Below are positions 43,366-52,374 of a DNA stretch of 64,000 bases, piece by piece. Source of the DNA: Nonomuraea guangzhouensis. Lineage in GTDB: Bacteria > Actinomycetota > Actinomycetes > Streptosporangiales > Streptosporangiaceae. The stretch lies in NCBI RefSeq assembly GCF_019396345.1, contig NZ_JAHKRM010000041.1:1-64000 (forward strand). The letters are read 5' to 3'. The number at the start of each line of letters is the position of its first letter. Position 1 is the first letter of the stretch. The notes beneath the pieces were generated by a model, which did not search any database, was not told where the DNA came from, and was given only the letters and a program-made list of their open reading frames with translations. A program made the position numbers and the translations under genes.

Positions 43366-43570
43366 ATGACTTCGGCGGTGCCTGCGCGGACCAGCCGAGC
43401 ACGTCGCGTAGGATCGGCAGCGCCCGCTGCCGCGGCGGCAGATGCCGGCTCTTCCCCTTTGAGGGCCGGCTCGATCGTCTCGCACTCGATGACCTGTTCG
43501 CCGCATCCAGCAGCTGATCGGGTACGGCACCACCGTCGAGGTGGGCGGCCACCCACGCGGGACCATCTCG
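43366..43570 (-). pseudogene. Degraded ECF sigma-factor fragment
   Basis: On the minus strand the phrase HLPPRQRALPILRDVLGW is the region 4 start of an ECF sigma factor of the SnoaL-tailed group (LPPRQRAVLxLRDVLG). Before it, GAVPDQLLDAAN resembles the linker PYPDxLLD. The rest of region 4 is in other frames or lost, and the reading does not extend to region 2. So the 422-bp interval between ackA and the desaturase holds a decayed regulator and no intact gene. Confidence 0.45.
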
Positions 43571-43762
43571 GACCCGCTCGCCGAAGTCCTGGAGCCCCAA
43601 ACCCGTCATGTCCGGCGGAGCGCATCTCCTGACCTCGGCGAGTCGTGGAGGTAGGGCCAGCCCTACCTCCAAGACGGGTGACAGCAGGACTTCGCGATCT
43701 CGGTTATCCCGAAATGCTAATAGCGAACGATCAGCAATCGAGTCTGGAGCATCGGAGAATCT

Positions 43763-44803
43763 GTGACTGACGTGAGCACTACTCGCGCCGCCACGGCCTC
43801 GGAAGAGAGGGGGAGCGACTTCGCCCGCCTGTCACGCCGGGTGGCCCAGGCGGGCCTCATGGAACGACGCCCCGTCTACTATGCCGCGCGCATCAGTGTG
43901 GTGATGGGCCTCTTCGCGGCAGGCTGGGTGGCGTTCGCCTTGGTAGGCGACTCCTGGTGGCAGCTTCTGATCGCGGTGTTCCTCGCGGCGACGTTCGGCC
44001 AAGTGGCCCTGCTGGCGCACGACCTGGCCCATGGGCAGGTGTTCCCGTCCCGGCGCACCAGCGCGAACGCGGGCCTGCTGGTCGGCAACCTCGGCATCGG
44101 GCTCAGCTACGGCTGGTGGCAGGACAAGCACACCCGCCACCACGCCAACCCCAACCACGAGGACCACGACCCCGACGTCGCGCCCGACTTCCTGCTCTGG
44201 TCGGCGAAGCAGGCCGAGGCCGCCCGGGGACTGCCCAGGTTCATCGGCCGGTGGCAGGCGTTCCTGTTCTTCCCGTTGCTGACCCTGGAGGGTCTCAACC
44301 TGCACATCTCCAGCGTCCGTGGCCTGCGCCGCGAGGGGCTCAAGAACCGGACGGCCGAAGGGTTGCTGCTGCTCGCGCACTTCGTCCTCTACCTGGGTGG
44401 CGTGTTCGCGGTCCTGCCGGTCGGCAAGGCGCTGCTGTTCCTGGTCGTGCACCAGGCGTGCTTCGGCGTGTACCTGGGGTGCACGTTCGCGCCCAACCAC
44501 AAGGGCATGCCGGTGCTCACCGCCGAGGACGAGCTGGACTTCCTCCGCCGTCAGGTGCTCACCTCCCGCAACGTACGCGGGGGCCGGGTGGTCAACACGG
44601 CGCTGGGCGGGCTCAACTTCCAGATCGAGCACCACCTGTTCCCCGGCATGCCGACCCCCAACCTGCGCAAGGCGCAACCACTGGTGCGGGAGCACTGTGA
44701 GTCGCTGGGGGTGGCCTACGTCGAGTGCGGCCTGCTGGCCTCCTGGGGGCAGGCGATGCGACACCTCCACGAGGTCGGCGCGCCCCTACGCGCTCGCCGC
44801 TAG
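43763..44803 (+). CDS. Acyl-CoA/acyl-lipid fatty-acid desaturase
   Basis: 346 residues, integral membrane di-iron desaturase. Three histidine boxes: HDLAHGQ, HTRHHANPNHEDHD and QIEHHLFPGMP. About four hydrophobic stretches (45-65, 70-90, 205-225, 230-245). GTG at 43763 follows GGAG at a workable distance. The order and spacing match delta-type front-end desaturases without cytochrome b5. It would introduce a double bond into membrane acyl chains. A single gene; upstream sequence is relatively A/T-rich (CTAATAGCGAACGATCAGC) and may hold its promoter. Confidence 0.93.
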   Translation: MTDVSTTRAATASEERGSDFARLSRRVAQAGLMERRPVYYAARISVVMGLFAAGWVAFALVGDSWWQLLIAVFLAATFGQVALLAHDLAHGQVFPSRRTSANAGLLVGNLGIGLSYGWWQDKHTRHHANPNHEDHDPDVAPDFLLWSAKQAEAARGLPRFIGRWQAFLFFPLLTLEGLNLHISSVRGLRREGLKNRTAEGLLLLAHFVLYLGGVFAVLPVGKALLFLVVHQACFGVYLGCTFAPNHKGMPVLTAEDELDFLRRQVLTSRNVRGGRVVNTALGGLNFQIEHHLFPGMPTPNLRKAQPLVREHCESLGVAYVECGLLASWGQAMRHLHEVGAPLRARR

Positions 44804-44879
44804 CCCTGCGGCGCCCCACCCTTGGGCGCCGCGCCACTTGACTCCCTCGCCCCTCCTCCGCTTTCCCGACTCGTCGGCT

Positions 44880-45145
44880 CACCGGCTCATCGGCTCACGG
44901 ACGGGGCGAGGATGTTTTGCACGGCGCGCTCCCACATGCGCGCCGTGCACGCGTACGCGCTGCGCCCCGCCCGGCGCCGCGCACGCCGCACCGCCTTGCG
45001 GCGTCCGGGCGCTGCACTTTGGCATGCGCCCCGCGCAACGCCTGCACGCCGCACTTCCACAAGCGCACCACGTGGCGCCACGCACGCCGCGCTCCCATAT
45101 GCGCACCGCATGGCGCCGTACACGCGGGCCAGGTCTGACCGCGTG
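44880..45145. repeat. Repeat- and palindrome-rich gene-free region
   Basis: The 401-bp gap between the desaturase and the next gene contains imperfect direct repeats: GCGCTCCCA-C/T-ATGCGC-G/A-CCG (near 44928-44948 and 45089-45109), CACGTGGCGCCACGCACGC with CATGGCGCCGTACACGCG, and several GGCGCC palindromes. Open frames in it have odd Arg/Ala/Cys-rich products and no ribosome sites. I see no gene and no clear terminator. Confidence 0.6.
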
Positions 45146-45204
45146 CATGGTGTCTCCTCTAACCCCCTGGACCCTCACCTGCCCGCCGATAGGGTGGTGT
45201 GGTG

Positions 45205-46221
45205 ATGCGGGTCGGGGTGGCCAGGGAGGTCGCGCGGCGGTGGGTGGCCGAGGTCGGGGCGGGGTTGCCGGGGTTCGGTGGGGCGTTTCTGACCGGGTCG
45301 GTGTTGTGGGCGCCGGCGGACGCGGTCTTGGCGGCCAGCTCCGATGTGGACGTGATGGTGGTGCTGGACGTCGCGGAGCCGCCGGTCAAGCCGGGCAAGA
45401 CGCGATATCACGGCGTGTTGTTGGAAATTTCGTTTATGTCGGCCGAGCGAGTGGCGTCGGCGGAAGGTGTCCTGGGCGACTACCACCTGGCGGGCAGCTT
45501 CCATCTGCCCGGGGTGCTGGCCGATCCGAGCGGGCGGCTGGCCGCTCTGCATGAGGTGGTGGCCCGCGAGTTCGCCGACCGGCGGCGGGTGCTCCAGCGG
45601 TGTGGCGCCGCGATGGACGGTGTGCGGCGCGCGATCTCCGCCATGGACGAGGCGGCGCCGCCGGCCGACCAGGTGATGTCGTGGCTGTTCGGCACGGGGA
45701 TCACGACCCACGTGCTGCTCGTCGCCGGGCTGCGGAACCCCACGGTGCGGCGGCGGTACGAGGCCGTACGGGAGCTGCTGGCCGTACACGGGATGCTTGA
45801 TCAGCACGAGGCGCTGCTGGAGCTGCTCGGCTGCGCGGGGATGGGGGCGGCGCGCGTGGAGCGGCATCTGGGGGTGCTGGAGAAGGTGTTCGACGCGGCC
45901 AAGGACGTCCGGGCGGCGTCCTACCCGTTCTCGTCGGACATCAGCGAGGCGGCCCGGCCGCTGTCGATCGACGGCAGCCGGGAGCTCATCGCGCGCGGGC
46001 TGCCTCGGGAGGCGGTCTTCTGGCTGGTGGCGACGTACGCGCGGTGCCTGAAGAAGCTGTCGCTGGCGGGGGTGTCGGGCGAGCCGTACGAGGAGGGGTT
46101 CGGCGAGTTGCTCGCGGATCTCGACGCCGAGACGTTCGCCGACCGGCGGCGGCGCGGGCAGCGCGTGCTGGACGCGCTGCCCGGTCTTTGGCAGACCGCC
46201 GAGACCATCGCACCCGCCTGA
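45205..46221 (+). CDS. Nucleotidyltransferase-like protein
   Basis: 338 residues. The N-terminal part has the MNT/pol-beta fold start: GAFLTGSVLWAP...ASSDVDVMVVLDV with the G-S and D-x-D metal-binding pattern, as in aminoglycoside adenylyltransferases. A long helical C-terminal part (ADQVMSWLFGTGITTHVLLVAGLRNPTVRRRYEAVRELL) may bind substrate. ATG at 45205 follows GGGTGGTGTGGTG. Substrate unknown; resistance is possible but not shown. Ends 19 bp before the convergent oxidoreductase stop. Confidence 0.8.
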   Translation: MRVGVAREVARRWVAEVGAGLPGFGGAFLTGSVLWAPADAVLAASSDVDVMVVLDVAEPPVKPGKTRYHGVLLEISFMSAERVASAEGVLGDYHLAGSFHLPGVLADPSGRLAALHEVVAREFADRRRVLQRCGAAMDGVRRAISAMDEAAPPADQVMSWLFGTGITTHVLLVAGLRNPTVRRRYEAVRELLAVHGMLDQHEALLELLGCAGMGAARVERHLGVLEKVFDAAKDVRAASYPFSSDISEAARPLSIDGSRELIARGLPREAVFWLVATYARCLKKLSLAGVSGEPYEEGFGELLADLDAETFADRRRRGQRVLDALPGLWQTAETIAPA

Positions 46222-46240
46222 ACCCCACCAGCCCCGAACG

Positions 46241-47656
46241 TCAGAGGCCGTACTCCTCCAGGAGGCGCAGCCAGATCTCGCTGACCGTGGGGAACGACGG
46301 GACCGCGTGCCAGAGCCGGTCGAGCGGCACCTCGGCGGTGACCGCGATCGTCGCCGCGTGCAGCAGCTCGGCCGCGCCGGGACCGGCGAACGTGACGCCC
46401 AGCAGCACCCGGCGCTCCTCGTCCACGACCGCCTTGGCCCGGCCGCGATAGCCGTCGCCCAGGAGGTAGGCCCCCGAGACCTTGCCCAGGTCGTATTCGA
46501 CCACCCGCACCGGGAACCCGGCCTCGCGGGCGGCGGCCTCGGTGCGGCCGACCGCGCAGATCTGCGGGTCCGTGAACACCACCTGCGGCGCTCCGTACTC
46601 GTCCGCTATGTCGCGCATCGCGGGGAGAGTGTCGTCGCCGCCCTTGGCGCGCGCCGCGATGACGTCGCCGCAGGCCCGCGCCTGGTACTTGCCCATGTGC
46701 GTGAGCAGCGCGCGGCCGTTGACGTCGCCGACCGCGTACAGCCAGCCGCCCTCGACGGCCGTCGCCCGCATGCTGTCGTCGACCTCGACGGTGCGGCCGC
46801 CCGGCAGGCCGACGGTGCCGAGCCCGAGGTCGGCGGTGGCGGGCACCCTGCCGGTGGCCACCAGCAGTTCGTCGGCCTCCAGCGGCGGGCCCTCGGCCAG
46901 GTGCACGGTGACCTTGCCGCCGGGCTCCGGCCGCTCGACGCGTGCGACGCCCGTGTGGGCCCGCACGTCGATCCCGGCCTCGGAGAACGACTCGGCCAGC
47001 AGCTCACCGGCGAACGGCTCCAGCTTGGACAGCAGCGACCCGCCGCGGATCAGGACCGTGGTCTGCCGCGCGCCGAGCCCGTGCATGGCCTGGGCCATCT
47101 CACAGGCGACGACTCCGCCACCGAGGACGACAAGCCGCTCCGGCACCGCCTTGGCGGCCGTGACCTCGTGGCTGGTCCAGGGCTTCGCCTCGGCCAGCCC
47201 CGGAATCGGCGGGACCAGGGCGGTGCTGCCGGTGGCCAGCACGACGGCGTGCCGCGCGGTGAGCACGCGTTCGGCTCCACCGTCTCGCGGGGTCACCCGC
47301 ACCCGCTTGACACCGTCGAGCCGTCCCCTGCCCCGGACGAACTCGATGGGCACGCTGTCGATCCACTCGACCTGCCCCGAGTCGTCGAAATGCGACACCG
47401 CCTCGTCGCGCCTGGCGAGCACCTTGCTCACCTCGATCGGGCCGAGCGACAGGCCCGGCACCCGGCCCACCTCGGCCATCAGGTCCACCGGGCGCAGCAG
47501 AGCCTTGCTCGGGATGCACGCCCAGTAGGAGCATTCGCCGCCGGCCAGGCGGTCCTCGACGATGGCGGCGGTCAGGCCGCCGCGCACGGCTCTGGCCGCG
47601 GCGTTCTCGCCGGCAGGACCGGCGCCGATCACTATGACGTCGAACTCGTCGGTCAT
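46241..47656 (-). CDS. Pyridine nucleotide-disulfide oxidoreductase (dihydrolipoamide dehydrogenase-like)
   Basis: 471 residues. FAD-binding VIVIGAGPAGENAAARA, redox-active disulfide CSYWAC followed by IPSKALL (about residues 39-48), NAD-binding RLVVLGGGVVACEMAQAM, FAD block LYAVGDVNGRALLTHMGKYQAR, and C-terminal dimerisation with HAVPSFPTVSE (His-Glu pair of the active site). Resembles mercuric reductase and lipoamide dehydrogenase relatives in actinomycetes. ATG at 47656 has GGGAGAGG upstream; codons from 47737 are unsupported. No metal-binding N-terminal domain. Substrate unknown. Confidence 0.9.
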   Translation of the reverse strand: MTDEFDVIVIGAGPAGENAAARAVRGGLTAAIVEDRLAGGECSYWACIPSKALLRPVDLMAEVGRVPGLSLGPIEVSKVLARRDEAVSHFDDSGQVEWIDSVPIEFVRGRGRLDGVKRVRVTPRDGGAERVLTARHAVVLATGSTALVPPIPGLAEAKPWTSHEVTAAKAVPERLVVLGGGVVACEMAQAMHGLGARQTTVLIRGGSLLSKLEPFAGELLAESFSEAGIDVRAHTGVARVERPEPGGKVTVHLAEGPPLEADELLVATGRVPATADLGLGTVGLPGGRTVEVDDSMRATAVEGGWLYAVGDVNGRALLTHMGKYQARACGDVIAARAKGGDDTLPAMRDIADEYGAPQVVFTDPQICAVGRTEAAAREAGFPVRVVEYDLGKVSGAYLLGDGYRGRAKAVVDEERRVLLGVTFAGPGAAELLHAATIAVTAEVPLDRLWHAVPSFPTVSEIWLRLLEEYGL

Positions 47657-47752
47657 GCCTACCTCTCCCATAACGCTCGCCACGCTGCCGCGGCTCTTCC
47701 CAGCAGTCTCCCACCGGGTGTCTTCGAACATCGCCAAGGGAGGCCGCCCGGC

Positions 47753-48160
47753 TCAGTTCTGCTCGGGTACCGCTCCGGGGGGCCAGTTCGCTCCGGGCGG
47801 CCAGTTCTGCTCGGACGCCGTACCGGGTGGGTTGGCGATGACGAGCATCTCGCTGCCGCCGAAGTCGCCGACCACCCGGAACCCGGCCTGTACGAGGATC
47901 GTCCGCACGGCGAGCTGTACGGCGGTGCGGATGGTCTCGTACTTCACCGTGTCCGCTTTGGCGAGATCAGGAGAGGCTTCCCACGAGACGACCACGCCGC
48001 GACCGGGCTCGTGCCGGAGGCTGAGACCGCCGTCGCCCGGTGTCCCGCACGGCCCGTTCGATCCGGGCGGCTTCGGGGGCTCGACGGTGAATCCCGCGTT
48101 CGTCAACTCTTGCCGGACGAGATCTTCCAGGTTCGCTGGGTCGTACCGTGCGGGGTTCAC
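47753..48160 (-). CDS. Small conserved protein of unknown function
   Basis: 135 residues, soluble. Central alpha/beta text GVVVSWEASPDLAKADTVKYETIRTAVQLAVRTILVQAGFRVVGDFGGSEMLVI looks like a conserved actinomycete domain; the C-terminus has the repeat WPPGANWPPGAVP. GTG at 48160, with AGGACGAG upstream, lies 15 bp after the lacI stop, so it may be co-transcribed with the repressor. No function can be given. Confidence 0.75.
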   Translation of the reverse strand: MNPARYDPANLEDLVRQELTNAGFTVEPPKPPGSNGPCGTPGDGGLSLRHEPGRGVVVSWEASPDLAKADTVKYETIRTAVQLAVRTILVQAGFRVVGDFGGSEMLVIANPPGTASEQNWPPGANWPPGAVPEQN

Positions 48161-48175
48161 CTCGTCCTGCTGCCC

Positions 48176-49219
48176 TCACACCGCCTTCTCATGCGGGCTT
48201 CCCGACGTGGACGGCTCCGTGCTCTCCCGAAATGCCAGTCGATGCGGCACGCACACCTCGTGTGCCTTGTCCGTCCCGCCGCCCAGTCGCTCGGCCAGCA
48301 GGTCCACTGCCGACTGCGCGATCAGCGCCTTGTCGGGCGCCACGGTCGACAGTGTGGGCGTGGCGAAGCGGCCGTCCTGGATGTCGTCGAACCCCATCAC
48401 CATCACGTCACCCGGCACGTCGTACCCCCGCTTGAGCAGCGTCCGCAGGGCGCCCAGCGCGAGCGTGTCGTTGAAGCAGAAGACCGCGTCCGGCGCGCCG
48501 GAGTCGAGCAGGCGGCTCATGGCCTCGGCGCCGTCGGCGCGCCCCCAGCGGGCGACCGGCGCGACCAGTGACGGGTCGGCGGGGACGCCGGCCTCGGCGA
48601 GCGCCTGCTGGTAGCCCTTCAGCCGCAGGCGGCCCGTCACGGCGACCGCCGTGCGCTGCACGCCGATGGCGGCGATCCTGCGCCTGCCGCGCTCGGCCAG
48701 GTGCAGGGTGGCCGCCCGCGCGGCGGCCACGTTGTCGATGCCGACGTGATCGTACGGCGAGCGGCGCGTCCCGATGCGCTCCCCGAGCAGTACCATCGGC
48801 GTACGGTCGTCGCGCGCGGCCAGGTCCTTGCCCGTGAGCGCGAGCGGGCTGAACAGCAGCCCGTCGATGAGGTGGTCGCGGATCCCGGAGATCACCACGC
48901 GTTCCTTGGCCCGGTCGCCCTGGGTCTGGTCGATGAGCACGGTCCAGCCGCGCCGGTCGGCCGCCTCGATGACGTTCGTGGCCAGTTCGGCGAAGTAGGG
49001 GTTGTCCAGGTCGGGCACCGCCAGCGCGACCACGCCGGAGCGGCCCGCGCGCAGGCTGCGCGCCGACAGGTTCGGCCGGTAGGAGAGCTCGGCTATCGCC
49101 GCCTCCACCCGGGCCCGTGTCTCGCCGCTGACATGGGGATAGTCGTTGACCACGTTGGACACGGTCTTGATCGACACCCCGGCCAGTTCGGCGACGTCCT
49201 TCAGCCTCGGCCGCACCAT
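48176..49219 (-). CDS. LacI-family repressor of the arabino-saccharide cluster
   Basis: 347 residues. N-terminal LacI helix-turn-helix and hinge (RLKDVAELAGVSIKTVSNVVNDYPHVSGETRARVEAAIAELSYRPN), then a periplasmic-binding-like effector domain (VPDLDNPYFAELA; GFDDIQDGRFATPTLSTVAPDK). ATG at 49219 follows AAAGGGGC. Divergent from the sugar ABC transporter, with operator-like sites between. It would repress the transporter/GH43/GH51 operon until a sugar ligand binds; ligand inferred to be an arabinose-containing sugar. Confidence 0.92.
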   Translation of the reverse strand: MVRPRLKDVAELAGVSIKTVSNVVNDYPHVSGETRARVEAAIAELSYRPNLSARSLRAGRSGVVALAVPDLDNPYFAELATNVIEAADRRGWTVLIDQTQGDRAKERVVISGIRDHLIDGLLFSPLALTGKDLAARDDRTPMVLLGERIGTRRSPYDHVGIDNVAAARAATLHLAERGRRRIAAIGVQRTAVAVTGRLRLKGYQQALAEAGVPADPSLVAPVARWGRADGAEAMSRLLDSGAPDAVFCFNDTLALGALRTLLKRGYDVPGDVMVMGFDDIQDGRFATPTLSTVAPDKALIAQSAVDLLAERLGGGTDKAHEVCVPHRLAFRESTEPSTSGSPHEKAV

Positions 49220-49249
49220 GCCCCTTTCGCCATCGGCACCCTACCTGGT

Positions 49250-49311
49250 TTACAACGATGTAACGAACTGGCGCCAACCAATTTACAACGTTGGAACCAA
49301 CGATGTAGAAC
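49250..49311 (+). promoter_or_regulatory. Operator cluster and promoter of the sugar operon
   Basis: Three related elements: TTACAACGATGTAA (49250-49263), TTTACAACGTTGGAA (49282-49296) and ACCAACGATGTAGAA (49296-49310), sharing an (A/C)CAACG(A/T)TG core. The second and third overlie a promoter with -35 TTACAA (49283-49288) and -10 TAGAAC (49306-49311), spacing 17. Typical arrangement for LacI control of both divergent units. Confidence 0.65.
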
Positions 49312-49343
49312 GTCCGTAACCTCACGGTCAGGAGTGATCCGGC

Positions 49344-50678
49344 ATGTCCCAAAACGACCTTTCCCGGCGGCGCGTACTGGGCCTGGGCCTTGGTGCGCTG
49401 GTCATCGGTGCCGCGGGCTGCGGCGGAGGCGGCGGCGGCGGCCCCAAGCAGGCGCAGGCGCCGGCCACCACGGCGGCGGCCACCGAATACACCGGTCCCT
49501 CGGTCTCGCTGAAGTTCTGGAACGGCTTCACCGGCGGCGACGGCCCGGTCATGAAGAAGCTGGTGGACCAGTTCAACGCCGAGCACCCGAACATCCAGGT
49601 GTCGATGAACGTCTACCAGTGGGCCGACTACTACGCGAAGGTCCCCGCGGCCGTCTCCGCGGGTCAAGGCCCTGACCTCGGCATCATGCACGTCGACAGC
49701 GTCGCCACCAACGCGGCACGGCAGGTGGTCCTGCCCCTCGACGACGTGGCCAACGCGCTCAGCCTCACCGAGGCGGACTTCTCCCCGCCGGTCTGGAAGG
49801 CCGGCGTCTACAAGGGCGCGCGTTACTCGATCCCGCTCGACGTGCACCCGCTCGGCATGTTCTACAACAAGGCGGTCATGAAAAAGGCCGGGCTCGACCC
49901 GGAGCAGCCGCCCAAGACCGGCGAGGAGTACATGGCGGCGCTGGAGGCGCTGAAGAAGGCGGGCATCCAAGGGCACTGGGCCACGCCGTTCCCGTTCACC
50001 GGAAGCATGCAGTTCGGGACGCTGCTCTACCAGAACGGCGGCCGGCTCTTCGCCGACGACGCCGGCGTCTCGCGCTTCGCCGAGGACCCCGGCGTGCAGG
50101 CCCTGACCTGGCTCGTCGACCTGATCAACAAGGGCTACAGCCCCAAGAACGTCGGCCAGGACGCCGACTTCATCGCCCTGCAGAACGGCAAGGCCGCCTT
50201 CAACTGGAACGGCATCTGGTCCATCAACACACTCAAGGAGATCAAGGGCCTGGAGTGGGGTGTCGCGCCGCTCCCGCAGATCGGGGCGAAGCCGGCGGCG
50301 TGGGCGGGGTCGCACCAGTTCGTGGTGTTCAAGCAGCGTACGCCCGACCAGAACAAGCTGACCGCGGCCAAGGTGTTCATCAACTGGATCAGCGGCCACT
50401 CGCTGGATTGGGCCAAGGGCGGCCAGGTGCCGGCCCGCAAGTCGATCCGCGACGGCGCGGAGTTCGCGGCGCTGAAGGAGCAGGCCGCGATCGGCACCCA
50501 GATCGACAACCTGTACTTCCTGCCGTCGGTGGCGGGCATCGGGGACGCCTCCGCGGTCGTCGACCAGGCGATCAACGCGGCGATCCTGCTCAAGAAGAGC
50601 CCCAAGGACGCGCTCACGGAGGCCGCCGCCAAGGCCGACAAGATCCTCGAGGCCAACCGGAAGAAGTACGGCGCCTGA
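49344..50678 (+). CDS. Sugar ABC transporter substrate-binding lipoprotein
   Basis: 444 residues. Signal peptide with DLSRRRVLGLG and lipobox GAAGC, then a Gly-rich linker. Extracellular solute-binding family 1: SLKFWNGFTGGDGPVMKKLVDQFNAEHPNIQV near the start, YSIPLDVHPLGMFYNKAVMKKAGLDP, AFNWNGIWS. Family members bind oligosaccharides. First gene of the operon; the frame ends at TGA 50676-50678, sharing its last base with the next ATG. Ligand likely an arabino-oligosaccharide, from the downstream enzymes. Confidence 0.93.
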   Translation: MSQNDLSRRRVLGLGLGALVIGAAGCGGGGGGGPKQAQAPATTAAATEYTGPSVSLKFWNGFTGGDGPVMKKLVDQFNAEHPNIQVSMNVYQWADYYAKVPAAVSAGQGPDLGIMHVDSVATNAARQVVLPLDDVANALSLTEADFSPPVWKAGVYKGARYSIPLDVHPLGMFYNKAVMKKAGLDPEQPPKTGEEYMAALEALKKAGIQGHWATPFPFTGSMQFGTLLYQNGGRLFADDAGVSRFAEDPGVQALTWLVDLINKGYSPKNVGQDADFIALQNGKAAFNWNGIWSINTLKEIKGLEWGVAPLPQIGAKPAAWAGSHQFVVFKQRTPDQNKLTAAKVFINWISGHSLDWAKGGQVPARKSIRDGAEFAALKEQAAIGTQIDNLYFLPSVAGIGDASAVVDQAINAAILLKKSPKDALTEAAAKADKILEANRKKYGA

Positions 50679-51565
50679 TGGCCGCACCTGTGACAGCGAT
50701 TCCCCGATCGGGCAAGGCGACGCCGTACCTGTTCCTGGCCCCGTACCTGATCCTGTTCTCCGTGTTCGTGCTGGCCCCGGCCCTGTTCGGGATCTGGGTG
50801 AGCCTGCACGACTGGGACTACATGCTCGAGGGCAAGCCGTTCGTCGGTCTGGACAACTACACGGCGCTGTTCGACGACCAGTCGCCCGTCCACGGCGACT
50901 TCTGGATGTCGATGCGGGCGACCGGGATCTTCACCGTGTTCAGCGTGCCGTTCCTGGTCGTGCTGCCGCTCGGGGTGGCGTTGCTGCTCAACCGGCCCTT
51001 CCGGGGCAGGACGCTGTTCCGGGGGCTGTTCTTCGCGCCGTTCGTGCTGGGCGTGGCGGTGGTGTGCCTGATGTGGCGGCTGCTGCTCGACCCGCATCTC
51101 GGCCTGGTCGACTGGATTCTCGGCACGCCGATCCCCTGGACCACCGCGACGCCGTGGGCCTGGATCGCGCTGGTCGGGGTGACGGTCTGGTGGACGCTCG
51201 GGTTCAACGCGGTGATCTACCTGGCCGGGATGCAGGACATCCCACGCGAGCTGTACGAGGCGGCGAGGGTGGACGGCGCGGGGCGGTGGGGCCAGTTCGT
51301 CCACGTCACGGTGCCGGGGCTGCGGCCTGTCGCGCTGTTCGTGGTGACGACGACGATCCTGGCCTCGGCGAACATGTTCGGGCAGTCGTACCTGCTGACC
51401 CAGGGGGCGCCGGGCGGGGAAACACGGACCGCGATCATGTACATGCTCCAGCAGGGGCTCAGGGAGTACAAGATGGGCAGCGCCTCGGCCATGAGCTACC
51501 TGCTCACGCTGCTGCTGATCCTGATCAGCGTGGTCAACTTCCGGCTGTTCAGGACCCGGTCATGA
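50678..51565 (+). CDS. Sugar ABC transporter permease 1
   Basis: 295 residues, six membrane helices, MalF type. The EAA loop reads ELYEAARVDGAGRWGQFVHVTVPGLRP, the contact site for the ATPase. ATG at 50678 overlaps the binding-protein stop (TGATG). No ATPase gene is in the cluster, so a shared MsiK-type ATPase encoded elsewhere is expected, as is usual in actinomycetes. Confidence 0.92.
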   Translation: MAAPVTAIPRSGKATPYLFLAPYLILFSVFVLAPALFGIWVSLHDWDYMLEGKPFVGLDNYTALFDDQSPVHGDFWMSMRATGIFTVFSVPFLVVLPLGVALLLNRPFRGRTLFRGLFFAPFVLGVAVVCLMWRLLLDPHLGLVDWILGTPIPWTTATPWAWIALVGVTVWWTLGFNAVIYLAGMQDIPRELYEAARVDGAGRWGQFVHVTVPGLRPVALFVVTTTILASANMFGQSYLLTQGAPGGETRTAIMYMLQQGLREYKMGSASAMSYLLTLLLILISVVNFRLFRTRS

Positions 51566-52371
51566 AGCGCTACACGGGCCTGCTGGCCCTCGCCGTGCTG
51601 TTCGTGGGGCCGCTGGTGTGGGCCTTGGGCGTGTCGTTCAAGACGCAGACCGAGGCCACCCGGGTGCCGCCCACGCTGCTGCCCGCCGAGCCGACGACGT
51701 CCGCGTACGGGACCGTCTTCCAGGGCACCACGGACACGCCGGTGCTGCGCTGGTTCGCCAACAGTGTCATCGCCGCCACCGGGCACATGCTGCTGGTGCT
51801 CGTGGTGTCGTCGCTGGCCGCGTACGCGCTGGCCAGGCTGGAGTTCCGCGGCAAGAAGCTGATGTTCGGGATGATCGTCGGCACGCTGCTGGTGCCGGGG
51901 TTCGTCTTCCTCATCCCGCAGTTCCTGATCGTCGACCAGCTCGGCTGGCTGGACAGCCTGACGGCGCTCATCGTGCCGGGGGCGGCGGGCGCGTTCGGGG
52001 TGTTCTTCCTGCGGCAGTTCTTCCTCGGGCTGCCGCGTGAGCTGGACGAGGCCGCGGTGATGGAGGGCGCCAACCACTGGCACATCTTCTGGCGGATCAC
52101 GCTGCCGCTGTCGCGGCCCGCGCTGGCCACGCTGGCCGTGCTGAGCTTCCTGGGCAACTGGAACGACTTCATCTGGCCGATCTACGTGATCTTCAGTCCC
52201 GAGTACTTCACGCTGCCGCCGGGCCTGTCGATCCTTCAGGGCGCGTACTCGATCCACTATCCGGTGATCATGGCGGGCGCGGTGCTGGCCAGCATCCCCG
52301 TCCTGATCCTCTTCAGTCTGACCCAGCGGTACGTCATCGAAGGCATCTCTCGTAGCGGCCTGAAAGGCTGA
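51562..52371 (+). CDS. Sugar ABC transporter permease 2
   Basis: 269 residues, six membrane helices, MalG type. EAA loop ELDEAAVMEGANHWHIFWRITLPLSRP. ATG at 51562 overlaps the previous stop (ATGA). The C-terminus VIEGISRSGLKG is the usual MalG ending. Ends 3 bp before the GH43 gene. Confidence 0.92.
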   Translation: MKRYTGLLALAVLFVGPLVWALGVSFKTQTEATRVPPTLLPAEPTTSAYGTVFQGTTDTPVLRWFANSVIAATGHMLLVLVVSSLAAYALARLEFRGKKLMFGMIVGTLLVPGFVFLIPQFLIVDQLGWLDSLTALIVPGAAGAFGVFFLRQFFLGLPRELDEAAVMEGANHWHIFWRITLPLSRPALATLAVLSFLGNWNDFIWPIYVIFSPEYFTLPPGLSILQGAYSIHYPVIMAGAVLASIPVLILFSLTQRYVIEGISRSGLKG

Positions 52372-52374
52372 CAC

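Noticed and set aside
44887..45178. Minus-strand proteins in the repeat-rich region
   Set aside because: Overlapping frames all give Arg/Ala/Cys-rich low-complexity products with no ribosome site.
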